Notes under the pieces: model-generated
The model's input: the letters and a program-made list of their open reading frames with translations, nothing else
Told to the model about the DNA's origin: nothing
Database searches by the model: none
Program-made: the position numbers and the translations under genes
Source of the DNA: Lentzea atacamensis
GTDB lineage: Bacteria > Actinomycetota > Actinomycetes > Mycobacteriales > Pseudonocardiaceae
Length of the DNA: 64,000 nucleotides
Assembly (NCBI RefSeq): GCF_003269295.1
Contig: NZ_QLTT01000001.1
Span: forward strand, 701,635 to 765,634
Reading direction: 5' to 3'
Shown: piece after piece, positions 7,913-17,533 of the stretch
Layout: the number at the start of each line of letters is the position of its first letter
Numbering within the stretch: the first letter of the stretch is position 1

Positions 7913-8854
7913 ATGTCAGAGTTGAACAGACGCAGTGTGTTCGCCTTAGGCGCGGGCATCGCCGCGTTGAGTGCCACGGGTGTCGCGTCCGCCGAGAGCA
8001 ACCACGAAGCGGACCTGCCGGGATTCCGGCACAACTACGCCCAGGTCAACGGAGTGCGCCTGCATTACGTGACGGGCGGGCGCGGTGAGCCCCTCGTGCT
8101 GCTGCCCGGCTGGCCGCAGACGTGGTGGGAGTACCACAAGATCATGCCTGCGCTGGCCACGAAGTTCCGGGTCATCGCGGTCGACCTGCGGGGCATGGGC
8201 GGGTCGGAGAAGCCCCAGGGCGGCTACGACAAGAAGACCATGGCGGCCGACATCCACGAGCTCGTGAAGAAGCTCGGGTACGAGAAGGCGAACATCGCCG
8301 GGCACGACATCGGGAGCCAGGTCGCGTTCAGCCTCACGGCCAACTTCCCCGACGCCGTGCGCAAGGTGGCGTTGCTGGACGTGTTGCACCCCGACGAGAG
8401 CTATTACCACATCCCGATGCTGCCGCCGCCCGGCCAGTTCAGCCTGTGGTGGTTCGCGTTCAACCAGGTGCAGACGTTGCCGGAACAGTTGCTCGCCGGA
8501 CGGTTCCGGTACCTGATCGACTGGATGTTCGAGAACACCTCGTTCAACCCCGCGGCGATCGACGAGCGGTCCAGGGCGATCTACGCGCGGGCGTACAACT
8601 CGCCGGAGGCCATCCGGGCGAGCAACGGCTGGTACAAGGCGTTCCACCAGGACATCGCGGACGGCAAGGCGTACGCCAAGCTGACGCCGCCCGTGCTCGG
8701 GCTCGCGTCCGTCCTGTCGTACGAGCAGATGGTCGCCGCGCTGCCGAACGTCGCGGTCGACTCCAAGGTGGTCGCGGTCGAAGGCGCCGGACATTGGCTC
8801 GCGGAGGAGCAGCCCGACGCCGTCGCCCGTGCGCTCACGGAGTTCTTCGGCTGA
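7913..8854 (+). CDS. Exported alpha/beta hydrolase, epoxide-hydrolase-like
   Basis: 313-residue alpha/beta hydrolase. The start ELNRRSVFALGAGIAAL is a twin-arginine-type signal with cleavage likely after ASA at residue 27, so the enzyme is probably exported folded. The fold motifs are LPGWPQTWWEYH (HGxP-like oxyanion loop) and the nucleophile elbow GHDIGSQVAF, where Asp replaces Ser as in epoxide hydrolases and haloalkane dehalogenases; the final His is in EGAGHWLAEE. A cap domain with several Trp and Tyr residues lies in the middle. Its 3' end overlaps the remnant transporter gene on the other strand by 20 bases. The exact substrate is unknown. Confidence 0.85.
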   Translation: MSELNRRSVFALGAGIAALSATGVASAESNHEADLPGFRHNYAQVNGVRLHYVTGGRGEPLVLLPGWPQTWWEYHKIMPALATKFRVIAVDLRGMGGSEKPQGGYDKKTMAADIHELVKKLGYEKANIAGHDIGSQVAFSLTANFPDAVRKVALLDVLHPDESYYHIPMLPPPGQFSLWWFAFNQVQTLPEQLLAGRFRYLIDWMFENTSFNPAAIDERSRAIYARAYNSPEAIRASNGWYKAFHQDIADGKAYAKLTPPVLGLASVLSYEQMVAALPNVAVDSKVVAVEGAGHWLAEEQPDAVARALTEFFG

Positions 8855-9654
8855 GCCGAGGGATGCACGCCGCGACCGCGCACGCCAGCAGCGCGGTCGC
8901 GGCGCCCAGGCCCATGATCAGGCGGAAGCTGAACGGGATCGTCACCCGCGTCAGCACCACACCGGCCACCGCGCTGGAGATCGACGTGCCGATCGCGCGC
9001 ATCAACGTGTTGAGGCTGTTGGCCGCGGCGGTGTCCGATGCCGGCACGGCCGCCATGATCAGCGCGGGCATCGCGCCGTACGCGAGACCGGTACCGGCAC
9101 CGATCATCGCTGACACCACGACTAGCTGCCACACCGCGGACATCAGGAAAATCCCGGCGCCATAACCAGAAGCGACCACGACGGCGCCCAGCATCAGCGT
9201 CGCGCGCGGGCCGCGCGTGTTCGAGATCCGTGCCGACACCGGCGCCATCGCCATCATGACCAGCCCGGACGGCACCAGCACCGGTGACGAGCAGCGACTG
9301 CCCGAGCCCGTGGCCGGTGGACGAGGGCAGCTGCAGGATCTGCGGCAGCACCAGCGACTGCGCGAACATCGAGAACGCGAACACCGCCGAAGCGACGTTG
9401 GTCAGCAAGACCTGGCGACGGGCCGCGGTGCGCAAGTCCCCCAACGGCTGGGATGACCGCAGTTCCCACCAACCCCACAGCAGCAGCACGACACCGGCCG
9501 CGACGAACAGTCCCGCGGTCGTGCCACCACTCAGCTCGGACGCCTTCGAGACGCCGAGCAGCAGGCACACGAGCGCGACCGAAAGCCCGGCCGCGCCAAC
9601 GAGGTCGAAGCGGCCACCGGTGCGGACGGCGGCCACCGGCACGAACACCAGCAC
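8835..9654 (-). pseudogene. Broken MFS drug-exporter gene (5' truncated, frameshifted)
   Basis: Two reading frames on this strand together encode the C-terminal half of a DHA2-type MFS transporter. The first runs from 9654 to about 9285 (FDLVGAAGLSVALVCLLLG and later SVFAFSMFAQSLVLPQI). The second runs from about 9284 to the stop at 8835 (LVPSGLVMMAMAPVSARIS and following membrane helices). They join only after a one-base frame change near 9280-9290. The N-terminal half of the family is missing; homology stops at about 9655, exactly where an unrelated oxidoreductase fragment begins on the other strand. The gene is therefore dead in two ways. A sequencing error could explain the frameshift but not the truncation. 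Confidence 0.8.
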
Positions 9655-9656
9655 CG

Positions 9657-9818
9657 AAGATCCACGTACACGGCTTCATCGGCCCCGAGGTCTCCGTTGT
9701 GGAGGGAAGCCTGGCCGAACGTCGTTTCGTGGCACGCTTTCATCGCGACGGCGAGCTGACCGGTGTGCTGGGCTGGAACATGCCCGAGCAGGCCAGGCAG
9801 CACCGCCGGGAGCTCACT
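9657..9818 (+). pseudogene. C-terminal fragment of an FAD-dependent ferredoxin reductase-type gene
   Basis: About 54 codons match the very end of the NAD(P)/FAD-dependent ferredoxin reductase family: KIHVHGFIGPEV, the conserved VEGSLAERRFVARF and VLGWNMPEQAR. The FAD- and NAD-binding domains are absent; upstream sequence belongs to the broken transporter on the opposite strand. The frame runs on to 9866 without a family-like end, so the original stop is probably lost. It is a relic, not a functional gene, and it abuts the stop of the PucR-type regulator. Confidence 0.7.
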
Positions 9819-10803
9819 CCGGGTTGTCCCGCAACCGCCGCAACATCAACGCCAGGTACAGCCTGAACCGCCCGTACGCCGAGTCGAGCTCGAACCCGAG
9901 CATCGACTCGGCACGGGCGAACCGTGCGGTCATCGTGCTGTGATGCCGGTGCACCGCGGCCGCCGCCTTGCGCACCGACCCGGTCGCGCTGAGCGCTTCC
10001 AGTGCCGTGATCAGGTCCGGCTCGGCACCGAGCCGGTCGAGCACCTGCACGTCGTGCAGCGCCGCGATGTCAGGGGGCTCCAGCTGTTCGGCCAGAATCG
10101 CGAGGCTGCCCAGCCGCTCCCACCACATGACCGGTGCGCTGTCCGAGGTGAACCTCAACGCCGTCCGCGCGGCCCGCCACGACTTGACGGCGTCGACGGC
10201 GGGCAGCAGCGGCCCCACCCCGAGCCGCCCGTCGACCTGGGGGACCTCGGTGGCCAGCACCGCCCGCACCGTGCCCAGCAACGCCGACCGCCCGCCGATC
10301 TCACCCGTCGCGGCGAGCACCCGCAACGGGCTCGTCGACGCGATGCCGAGCAGGTGCAGCGCACGGGACCGTTCCGCGGTGCCGACGCTTTCCGAGAGCA
10401 CCAGTTCGACGAGCGCGGGATCACCCAGCTCGGGCAGCGGGACGCTGGAGTGCTCGAGCAGAACCGCCGCGGCGATCGCGAAGCGCTCCAGCAGCATGTC
10501 GTCCAACGGCGCGGGCTCGCCCTCGCGCGCGACCCACACCTCCACGCCGTCTTCGAGCGACCGCACCACCGCCTTGGCGGGCACCGGCCCCGCGGTGACG
10601 GCGGCGCCGGAGTCGGCCCGCAGCGAGAGCCCCTTCCCGGGCGCGTGCAGGCCGGCCGGGCACCCGGCGAGCTCGGCCGTGTTGCGCACCAGGATGTCGA
10701 GGCCCGCGCGCTCGGTGATCAGCCGATCGAAGAACCCGATCACCCGCACCGCGTTCTCGGCGTCGGCGTCCAGCGCGGACAACCTCAGCAGCAGGCCTCT
10801 CAT
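9814..10803 (-). CDS. PucR-type transcriptional regulator
   Basis: 329-residue regulator ending in the PucR C-terminal helix-turn-helix: TALEALSATGSVRKAAAAVH is followed by HHSTMTARFARAESMLGF and a family-like arginine-rich tail. The N-terminal 200 residues are GAF-like or otherwise a ligand-binding region without a recognised motif. Such proteins control purine, amino-acid or aromatic catabolism. The target may be the divergent esterase, whose start is 131 bases away. Start at the ATG 10803. Confidence 0.8.
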   Translation of the reverse strand: MRGLLLRLSALDADAENAVRVIGFFDRLITERAGLDILVRNTAELAGCPAGLHAPGKGLSLRADSGAAVTAGPVPAKAVVRSLEDGVEVWVAREGEPAPLDDMLLERFAIAAAVLLEHSSVPLPELGDPALVELVLSESVGTAERSRALHLLGIASTSPLRVLAATGEIGGRSALLGTVRAVLATEVPQVDGRLGVGPLLPAVDAVKSWRAARTALRFTSDSAPVMWWERLGSLAILAEQLEPPDIAALHDVQVLDRLGAEPDLITALEALSATGSVRKAAAAVHRHHSTMTARFARAESMLGFELDSAYGRFRLYLALMLRRLRDNPE

Positions 10804-10934
10804 CCCGCCACCATAACCTCCGGCAGGTCACTGTCAGACCGCCAGAACGGCCCCGCCACCTGGCGTGCCGGACACCCCGATTGCCCGCCACGTGTCGGCT
10901 GCCCGCGCCGCCGCCCCGAGCCGAGGATCGTCGC

Positions 10935-11885
10935 ATGAGCTACGCCATCGACCCCGAACTGCTGCCCTGGCTCGACATGCTGCCGGCGGTCGCGTTGACC
11001 GACTACGAGTCCCTCGTGGCCGCGAGGGACCAGCGGTCGCGGCTGAACGACCTCCTGCCGTCCTACGAGCCCGTCAACCCGATCGACGTCCGCGACACCG
11101 CGGTGCCCGGTCCCTCCGACGCTCCGGACGTGCCGGTGCGCGTCTACAGCCCGGCCGGGCGCACGGAGGCGGTGCCGGGGCTGGTCTACATCCACGGCGG
11201 CGGCTTCGTCCTCGGCGACCTCGACATGTTCCACGCGATCGTGCTGCGGCTGGTGGACGAGCTGGGCATCGTCATCGTGTCGGTGGACTACCGCCTCGCG
11301 CCCGAGCACCCGTTCCCGGCGCCGGTCGAGGACTGCTACGCCGCCCTGAAGTGGGTGGCGGCCAAGGCCGACGAGCTGGGCGTCGACCCCCAGCGGATCG
11401 GCGTCGGCGGGGAGAGCGCGGGCGGCGGGCTCAGCGCCGGCACCGCCCTGCTGGCCCGTGACCGCGGCGGTCCCGAGCTCTGCTTCCAGTACCTCGGCAT
11501 TCCCGAGCTGGACGACCGGCTGGACACGGACTCGATGCGCGACTACGTCGACACCCCGTTGTGGAACCGGCCCAACGCCATCTTCAGCTGGGCCAGCTAC
11601 CTCGGTACCGAACCGGGCGGCGACGACGTCTCGCCGTACGCGGCGCCCGCCCGCGCCACCGACCTGGCGGGCCTGCCGCCCGCGTTCGTGACGACCTGCC
11701 AGTACGACCCGCTGCGCGACGAGGGCATCGAATACGCCCGCCGCCTCGCGCACGCCGGTGTGCCGACCGAGCTGCGCCACTACCCCGCCACCTTCCACGG
11801 CTCCGCGTTCATCGAGAGCGCGGCCATCACGCGCCGGATGTTCGCCGACGAGGTCGACGCACTGCGCCGGGGACTGCGGCTCTGA
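10935..11885 (+). CDS. Alpha/beta hydrolase, HSL-family esterase
   Basis: 316-residue carboxylesterase of the hormone-sensitive-lipase family. The oxyanion motif HGGGFVLGD, the nucleophile elbow GGESAGGGL, the acid in CQYDPLRDEG and the His in ATFHGSAF are all present, so a complete triad can be assigned. No signal peptide: cytoplasmic. The ATG at 10935 has GAGGA eight bases upstream; an in-frame ATG at 10881 has none. It is followed by a strong terminator and so is probably monocistronic. The PucR-type gene faces it. Confidence 0.88.
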   Translation: MSYAIDPELLPWLDMLPAVALTDYESLVAARDQRSRLNDLLPSYEPVNPIDVRDTAVPGPSDAPDVPVRVYSPAGRTEAVPGLVYIHGGGFVLGDLDMFHAIVLRLVDELGIVIVSVDYRLAPEHPFPAPVEDCYAALKWVAAKADELGVDPQRIGVGGESAGGGLSAGTALLARDRGGPELCFQYLGIPELDDRLDTDSMRDYVDTPLWNRPNAIFSWASYLGTEPGGDDVSPYAAPARATDLAGLPPAFVTTCQYDPLRDEGIEYARRLAHAGVPTELRHYPATFHGSAFIESAAITRRMFADEVDALRRGLRL

Positions 11886-11898
11886 CTTCCGGCTGCCG

Positions 11899-11932
11899 AA
11901 CCCGCGCGTCCGCAGGGGCGCGCGGGTTTCGT
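11899..11932 (+). terminator. Intrinsic terminator after the esterase gene
   Basis: Perfect 10-bp stem AACCCGCGCG (11899-11908) with CGCGCGGGTT (11919-11928), a 10-base loop, then a T-rich run (TTCGTTTTG). It lies 14 bases after the esterase stop. Confidence 0.85.
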
Positions 11933-11936
11933 TTTG

Positions 11937-12237
11937 TTCGACAGTCGATTCGACAAACCAATTCCGTCCCAAATGAAGATTTTCCCGCACAGGTCTCAAT
12001 ACGACCGAACCCGCGCCGGAGCCGAGGTGTCCAACGATCCCGGAATCGCCCTGATCGGATGACATAGCCGCAGTTCACCGGATTGAGGACGAGGTGGACG
12101 GGTTGCGTTGAAACTCTGCCGAAGGGAGCCTGGCCCCGCCCGCGCAAAGTCTTCCAGCCGCCGGGTCGAACGCGCTCCGGTGCACCGAAGGGTGATCAGT
12201 TGAAAGCTTGACCACCTCCCGCGATCAGCCCTACCGT
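11937..12237 (+). promoter_or_regulatory. Upstream region and promoter of the GH5 endoglucanase gene
   Basis: Gene-free stretch 11886-12299. After the terminator comes a TTCGA-rich element: TTCGAC at 11938 and the palindromic core GTCGA-T-TCGAC (11944-11954), a distant relative of palindromes found near other wall-degrading genes here. A sigma-70-like promoter, TTGACC (12208-12213), 18 bp, TACCGT (12232-12237), lies in front of the gene. The element is about 290 bases upstream of the predicted start site, so its role for this gene is doubtful. I see nothing else in the middle 250 bases. Confidence 0.5.
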
Positions 12238-12299
12238 CAGCACGGAAAACACTTTCTGAGGTCCTACAAATAACCGCCGCCGAAGAAAGGAGCGCCGGA

Positions 12300-13505
12300 A
12301 TGCCTTTTGACAGACGAAAGGTCCGCGGCATCTCGCTCGCCGTCCTGCTGACGGTCGCCACGTCCGTCACCGGCCTGACGAACCAGGCGGCGGCGGACAC
12401 GATGACCCAGCTGAACGCGGCACGCATCGTCGCCGACATGGGCGCGGGCTGGAACCTGGGCAACCAGATGGAGGCCAACTCCAACGGGATTCCCAGCGAG
12501 ACCGCCTGGGGCCAGCCGACCATCACGCAGGCCCTCGTCGACAAGGTGAAGGCGGCCGGGTTCAAGACCATCCGGATCCCCGTCTCCTACCTCGGCCACA
12601 TCGGCCCCGGCCCGAACTACACGATCAACTCCGCCTGGCTCAACCGGATCCAGCAAGTCGTCAACTACGCCTACAACCGCGGCATGCAGGTGCTGATCAA
12701 CATGCACGGCGACGGCTACAAGACCATCAACGGCGCCTGGCTGATCTGCGACGCGGCGAACCAGACGGCGATCAGGGACAAGTACCAGAAGGTCTGGCAG
12801 CAGATCGCGACCCGGTTCGCGAACTACGACCAGCGCCTGATCCTCGAGTCGATGAACGAGAACTTCGACGGGCAGTGGGGCGCGCCGACCCAGCCGTGCT
12901 ACTCGAACATCAACAGCTACAACCAGATCTTCGTGGACACCGTGCGCAGGGCGGGCGGCAACAACCCGTCCCGGTGGCTGCTCGTGCCGGGCTGGAACAC
13001 GAACATCGACTACACGGCCGGCAACTACGGGTTCGTGGTGCCCACCGACCGGTACCGCTCCCCGTCCATCCCCGGCAACGAGAAGCGCATCATGATCTCC
13101 GTCCACTACTACGACCCGTGGGACTTCGCCGGCGAGGAGAACACGAGGATCACGCAGTGGGGCCGGGCGTCGACGAACCCGGCGAAGAAGTCGACCTGGG
13201 GCCAGGAGGACCATCTCGACCGGCAGTTGAAGAAGATGTACGACAAGTTCGTCACGCAGGGATACCCCGTGGTCGTCGGTGAGTACGGCGCGATCGACAA
13301 GGCGTTCGCCGACTCCGCGAACCCCAGGTACCGCGCGGACTACGTGCGCGCCGTCGCGGCCACCGCCAAGAAGTACGGCGCGGCCGCCGTCTACTGGGAC
13401 AACGGCTACACCGGCCAGTACGGGTTCGGGATGATCGACCGGCGGACGCTCGCGGTGACCCAGCAGGGCATGATCAACGCCATCATGAGCGGTACCGCCG
13501 GGTGA
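12300..13505 (+). CDS. Secreted GH5 endoglucanase
   Basis: 401-residue glycoside hydrolase family 5 enzyme expected to cleave beta-1,4-glucan (cellulose or related glucans) outside the cell. A Sec signal peptide (about residues 1-32, ending QAAA) precedes a single (beta/alpha)8 domain. Family motifs are GAGWNLGNQMEA, RIPVSYLGH, the acid/base Glu in LESMNENFDG, YYDPWDF and the nucleophile Glu in VVVGEYGAID. No carbohydrate-binding module follows. ATG 12300 has an AAGGAG ribosome site nine bases upstream. It has its own promoter and is closed off by the hairpin at 13521-13550. GH5 subfamily 4 is likely but not proven. Confidence 0.92.
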   Translation: MPFDRRKVRGISLAVLLTVATSVTGLTNQAAADTMTQLNAARIVADMGAGWNLGNQMEANSNGIPSETAWGQPTITQALVDKVKAAGFKTIRIPVSYLGHIGPGPNYTINSAWLNRIQQVVNYAYNRGMQVLINMHGDGYKTINGAWLICDAANQTAIRDKYQKVWQQIATRFANYDQRLILESMNENFDGQWGAPTQPCYSNINSYNQIFVDTVRRAGGNNPSRWLLVPGWNTNIDYTAGNYGFVVPTDRYRSPSIPGNEKRIMISVHYYDPWDFAGEENTRITQWGRASTNPAKKSTWGQEDHLDRQLKKMYDKFVTQGYPVVVGEYGAIDKAFADSANPRYRADYVRAVAATAKKYGAAAVYWDNGYTGQYGFGMIDRRTLAVTQQGMINAIMSGTAG

Positions 13506-13520
13506 CCAGGCGACTGCTCT

Positions 13521-13550
13521 GGGCCGCCGCGGCTGGTGCCGCGGCGGCCC
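13521..13550 (+). terminator. Hairpin terminator after GH5 gene
   Basis: A perfect 12-bp GC stem (13521-13532 with 13539-13550) closes a 6-base loop CTGGTG, 15 bases after the stop. There is no T-run, as is common for actinomycete terminators. Confidence 0.65.
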
Positions 13551-13597
13551 TCACCAGCAGGAACCCCGCCAAGCCGCAGGTGGGACCGATCCAAGTC

Positions 13598-13666
13598 TGT
13601 GAGCGCTAACATCAATTTGGTTTCGGAGTTAACAAGACCTTGACGAGCAGGTTGTTAGCGATAACA
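13598..13666 (+). promoter_or_regulatory. Two LacI-type operators and promoter of the sugar importer operon
   Basis: TGTGAGCGCTAACA (13598-13611) and TGTTAGCGATAACA (13653-13666) each differ by one base from the symmetrical TGTTAGCGCTAACA. The second overlaps the likely -10 region (-35 TTGACG at 13640-13645, -10 TAACAC at 13662-13667), an ideal repressor position. The centres are 55 bases apart, close to five helical turns. A third copy lies before the LacI gene at 22645-23679. Confidence 0.7.
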
Positions 13667-13676
13667 CTCGCCGCCT

Positions 13677-14759
13677 ATGAGGTTCCCGCAGATCGCCGCC
13701 GCCGCGCTGGTGCTCACCCTCTCGGCCTGCGGTTCGGCACAGAAGACGATCGACCAGCAGAGCGGGTCGAGTGAGGGCGCGCTCGTGGGCGTCACCATGC
13801 CGACCCGGTCGTCGGAACGATGGATCCACGACGGCGACAACATCAAGAAGGCCCTGGAAGCCAAGGGTTACAAGGTCGACCTCCAGTACGCGGAGAACGA
13901 CATCCCCACGCAGGCGAACCAGATCGAGAACCAGATCACCAAGGGCGCCAAGCTCCTGATCGTGGCCTCGATCGACGGCACCGCGATCACGTCGCAGCTG
14001 CAGCAGGCAGCGGACGCCAAGATCCCGGTGATCGCCTACGACCGGCTGATCAGGCAGAGCCCGAACGTCGACTACTACGCGACGTTCGACAACTTCAAGG
14101 TCGGCGTGGAGCAGGCGAACTCGCTCCTGGCCGGGCTGAAGACGCGTGGTGAAGGACCGTTCAACATCGAGCTCTTCGCCGGCTCGCCGGACGACAACAA
14201 CGCCACCTTCTTCTTCAACGGTGCCATGTCCGTCCTGCAGCCGCTCATCGACCAGGGCAAGCTCGTCGTGAAGTCCGGCCAGAAGGACTTCAAGACGGTC
14301 GCGATCCTGCGCTGGGACCCGGCCACCGCGCAGAAGCGCATGGAGGACCTGCTCACCTCGACCTACGGCGGTGCCAAGGTCGACGGCGTGCTGTCCCCCT
14401 ACGACGGCATCTCGATCGGCATCCTGTCGGCGCTCAAGAGCAGCGGCTACGGCACGGCCGGCCAGCCCTACCCGATCGTGACGGGACAGGACGCCGAGGT
14501 CGCGTCGGTGAAGTCGATCATCGCCGGTGAGCAGTACTCGACGATCCACAAGGACACCCGCAAGCTCGCCGAGGTCACCGTGACGATGGCAGACGCCGTG
14601 CTCAAGGGTGGCAAGCCCGAGGTGAACAACACCAAGGACTACGACAACGGCGTCAAGGTCGTGCCGTCGTTCCTGCTGCAGCCGGTTCCGGTCGACAAGG
14701 CGAACTACCAGAAAGAGCTGATCGACTCCGGCTACTACACCGCCGACCAGCTCAGGTAA
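13677..14759 (+). CDS. chvE: Sugar-binding lipoprotein of a ChvE-type ABC importer
   Basis: 360-residue periplasmic-binding-protein type 1 of the ChvE/XylF group, which binds aldoses such as arabinose, xylose, galactose or glucose. A lipobox (LVLTLSAC, Cys 18) anchors it to the membrane. Family signatures include [23 protein letters not shown] and the ligand-site segment [12 protein letters not shown]. The ATG lies about ten bases after the -10 element, so the message is probably leaderless. It heads an operon with ATPase, permease and the tandem GH43 enzyme, which makes L-arabinose or short arabinan products the most likely ligand; that is inference from context. Confidence 0.9.
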   Translation: MRFPQIAAAALVLTLSACGSAQKTIDQQSGSSEGALVGVTMPTRSSERWIHDGDNIKKALEAKGYKVDLQYAENDIPTQANQIENQITKGAKLLIVASIDGTAITSQLQQAADAKIPVIAYDRLIRQSPNVDYYATFDNFKVGVEQANSLLAGLKTRGEGPFNIELFAGSPDDNNATFFFNGAMSVLQPLIDQGKLVVKSGQKDFKTVAILRWDPATAQKRMEDLLTSTYGGAKVDGVLSPYDGISIGILSALKSSGYGTAGQPYPIVTGQDAEVASVKSIIAGEQYSTIHKDTRKLAEVTVTMADAVLKGGKPEVNNTKDYDNGVKVVPSFLLQPVPVDKANYQKELIDSGYYTADQLR

Positions 14760-14764
14760 GAACC

Positions 14765-16291
14765 GTGTCTGACGAAATCCTGGTGATGCGCGGCATCACC
14801 AAGAGGTTCGCGGGTGTCACCGCGCTGCACGACGTCTCGTTGAGCGTGCGGCGCGGTGAGATCCACGCGATCTGCGGAGAGAACGGCGCCGGCAAGTCCA
14901 CGCTGATGAAGGTGCTGTCCGGGGTTCACCCGCACGGCACGTACGACGGCGAAATCGTCTTCGACGGCGAGCCGTGCGTCTTCCACGGCGTGCGCGACAG
15001 CGAGCGGCGCGGCATCGTGATCATCCACCAGGAGCTGGCGCTGTGCGGGCAGCTCTCGGTGGCGGAGAACCTCTTCCTGGGCAACGAAAGAGCGCGGCGC
15101 GGGTTCATCGACTGGAACCGCACCAACCACGAGGCCCAGGCGCTGCTCGACCGCGTCGGCCTGCGGGAGAACCCGACGACGCCGGTCAACGACCTCGGTG
15201 TCGGCAAGCAGCAGCTGGTCGAGATCGCGAAGGCACTGTCCAAAGAGGTCAGCCTGCTGATCCTGGACGAGCCGACGGCGGCGCTCAACGACGACGACTC
15301 GCAGCACCTGCTCGACCTGCTCGACGGGCTGCGGGACGAAGGCATCACCTCGGTGATCATCTCGCACAAGCTCAACGAGGTCACCAGGATCGCCGACAGC
15401 GTCACGGTGCTGCGCGACGGCAAGACCATCGAGACGCTGCCCGCCAAGGGACTCAGCGAGGAGCGGATCATCTCGGGCATGGTCGGCCGCGACCTGGAGC
15501 ACCGGTTCCCGCCGCGCACCCCGGACATCGGTGACGAGGTGCTGCGCATCGAGGACTGGACCGTGCACAGCCCGGCCCAGCCCGACCGCGTCCTCGTCGA
15601 CCGCGCCACGATCTCGTTGCGGCGCGGTGAGATCGTCGGTCTCGCCGGGCTGATGGGCGCGGGCCGCACCGAGCTCGCGATGAGCGTGTTCGGCCGCTCG
15701 TACGGTGTCGGCGTCTCCGGCCGGGTCGTGAAGGACGGCGTGGAGATCGACACCCGGACCGTGCAGGCCGCCATCCGCAACGGGCTCGCGTACGTCAGCG
15801 AGGACCGCAAGCGCTACGGGCTCAACCTGATCGAGGGCGTGCAGCGCAACGTCTCCGCGGCGGCGCTGGGCAAGCTCTCGAAGAACGGCTGGGTGAACGA
15901 GAACGAGGAGTTCTCGGTCGCGGAACGGTTCCGCCGCTCGATGGGCATCCGCACGCCCGCGGTCTCGACCCAGGTCGGCACGCTCTCCGGTGGCAACCAG
16001 CAGAAGGTCGTGCTGGCGAAGTGGATGTTCACCGACCCGGACGTCCTCATCCTCGACGAGCCGACGCGCGGCATCGACGTAGGCGCGAAGTACGAGATCT
16101 ACTCGATCATCAACGACCTCGCCGCGCAGGGCAGGGCCGTGCTCGTGATCTCCTCCGAGCTGCCGGAGCTGCTGGGCCTGTGCGACCGGATCTACGCGTT
16201 GTCCGAGGGCCGGATCACCGGAGAGGTGAACCGTGCGGAGGCAACGCAGGAACGCCTGATGCAGTACATGACGCGAGGACAGAACTCATGA
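14765..16291 (+). CDS. gguA: Sugar ABC importer ATPase, GguA/MmsA type
   Basis: 508-residue CUT2 ATPase with two fused nucleotide-binding domains. The first half has an intact Walker [10 protein letters not shown] and Walker [12 protein letters not shown]; the second starts near residue 265 and keeps the LSGGNQQKV signature and [13 protein letters not shown] but lacks a proper Walker A, as usual in this family. It powers import by the neighbouring permease. The GTG start follows the binding-protein gene by five bases; the stop overlaps the permease start (ATGA). Confidence 0.93.
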   Translation: MSDEILVMRGITKRFAGVTALHDVSLSVRRGEIHAICGENGAGKSTLMKVLSGVHPHGTYDGEIVFDGEPCVFHGVRDSERRGIVIIHQELALCGQLSVAENLFLGNERARRGFIDWNRTNHEAQALLDRVGLRENPTTPVNDLGVGKQQLVEIAKALSKEVSLLILDEPTAALNDDDSQHLLDLLDGLRDEGITSVIISHKLNEVTRIADSVTVLRDGKTIETLPAKGLSEERIISGMVGRDLEHRFPPRTPDIGDEVLRIEDWTVHSPAQPDRVLVDRATISLRRGEIVGLAGLMGAGRTELAMSVFGRSYGVGVSGRVVKDGVEIDTRTVQAAIRNGLAYVSEDRKRYGLNLIEGVQRNVSAAALGKLSKNGWVNENEEFSVAERFRRSMGIRTPAVSTQVGTLSGGNQQKVVLAKWMFTDPDVLILDEPTRGIDVGAKYEIYSIINDLAAQGRAVLVISSELPELLGLCDRIYALSEGRITGEVNRAEATQERLMQYMTRGQNS

Positions 16292-17502
16292 CCACGAAGA
16301 CCGCGACCACAGCGGCCACCGCACCGACGGCTCCCCAGAGCCGGCTCTCCATCAACCTGCGGCAGTCCGGCATCTACGTCGCGTTCGCACTGATCGTCGT
16401 TCTCTTCGCGGTGCTGACGGACGGCGCGCTGCTGCAGCCGCAGAACATCTCGAACATCATCGTCCAGAACTCCTACGTGCTGATCCTGGCGATCGGCATG
16501 ATCCTGGTGATCATCGGCGGGCACATCGACCTGTCGGTCGGCTCGACGGTGGCGCTGACCGGCGCGATCTGCGCGGTGCTGACCGTCCAATGGGGACTGC
16601 CGTGGCCGGTCGCCGTGCTGCTGACGCTCCTCGCGGGCGCGATCATCGGTGCGGCGCAGGGCTACTGGATCGCGTACTTCGGCATTCCCGCGTTCATCGT
16701 GACGCTGGCGGGCATGCTCGTGTTCCGCGCGCTGACCCTGACCACGCTGGGCAACCAGGGCATCGGGCCGTTCCCGGACGAGATCCGCTCGCTGGCCAAC
16801 GGTTTCACCGGCGGCTACCTCGGCAACATCGGCCTCGGCCCGCTCGGCGGCGCCGACCTGGTCAGCCTGCTGGCCGGCCTGCTGTTCGTGGCCGGGTTCG
16901 CGTTGTCGCAGTGGCGCAAGCGGGCGGCCCGGCTCGGCTACGGCCAGGCCGTCGAACCGATGCCGCTGTTCGTGCTCAAGATCGTCGGTGTCGGCGTCGT
17001 CGTGATGGCCGTCGTCGTGCAGCTCGCGCGGTTCCGCAACCTGCCCTGGGTGCTGGTGCTGCTCGCGGCGCTCGCGCTCGGCTACTCCTTGATGGCCAAC
17101 AACTCCGTGTTCGGACGGCACATCTACTCGATCGGCGGCAACCTGCAGGCCGCCACGTTGTCCGGCGTGAAGGTCAAGGCCGTCACGTTCTGGGTGTTCG
17201 TGAACATGGGCGCGCTGGCCGCGCTCGCGGGCGTCATCTTCGCCGGACGGCTCAACCAGGCAGGTCCGACCGCGGGCACGGCGTTCGAGCTCGACGCCAT
17301 CGCGGCGGCGTTCATCGGTGGCGCGGCCGTCCAGGGCGGTGTCGGCAAGGTCGTCGGCGCCATCACCGGCGGCCTGATCATGGGCGTGATCAACAACGGG
17401 ATGTCGCTGATCGGCGCTCCCAGTGAGCAAGTGATGCTCGTGAAGGGACTGGTCCTGCTCGCGGCGGTTGCCTACGACGTGTGGACCAAGAGAAGGGCCT
17501 GA
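16288..17502 (+). CDS. gguB: Sugar ABC importer permease, GguB/MmsB type
   Basis: 404-residue CUT2 permease with about ten membrane helices. [20 protein letters not shown] is the family hallmark near the first cytoplasmic turn, and [20 protein letters not shown] lies near the end. The ATG overlaps the ATPase stop. It forms the channel of the ChvE-type importer. It is longer than the usual 330 residues because of an extra hydrophobic stretch in the middle, typical of GguB. The secreted GH43 gene follows after 31 bases in the same operon. Confidence 0.92.
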   Translation: MTTKTATTAATAPTAPQSRLSINLRQSGIYVAFALIVVLFAVLTDGALLQPQNISNIIVQNSYVLILAIGMILVIIGGHIDLSVGSTVALTGAICAVLTVQWGLPWPVAVLLTLLAGAIIGAAQGYWIAYFGIPAFIVTLAGMLVFRALTLTTLGNQGIGPFPDEIRSLANGFTGGYLGNIGLGPLGGADLVSLLAGLLFVAGFALSQWRKRAARLGYGQAVEPMPLFVLKIVGVGVVVMAVVVQLARFRNLPWVLVLLAALALGYSLMANNSVFGRHIYSIGGNLQAATLSGVKVKAVTFWVFVNMGALAALAGVIFAGRLNQAGPTAGTAFELDAIAAAFIGGAAVQGGVGKVVGAITGGLIMGVINNGMSLIGAPSEQVMLVKGLVLLAAVAYDVWTKRRA

Positions 17503-17533
17503 CCCCCTGCAAATCGGAAGGCAGACAACAAAG

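Noticed and set aside
9453..9866. Intact gene on the plus strand between the transporter and the PucR regulator
   Set aside because: Only the middle 54 codons (9657-9818) match a protein family; the rest is antisense to other genes.
11937..11954. TTCGA element as operator for the GH5 gene
   Set aside because: It is about 290 bases upstream of the predicted start site and its outer half-sites do not match; kept only as a weak relative.
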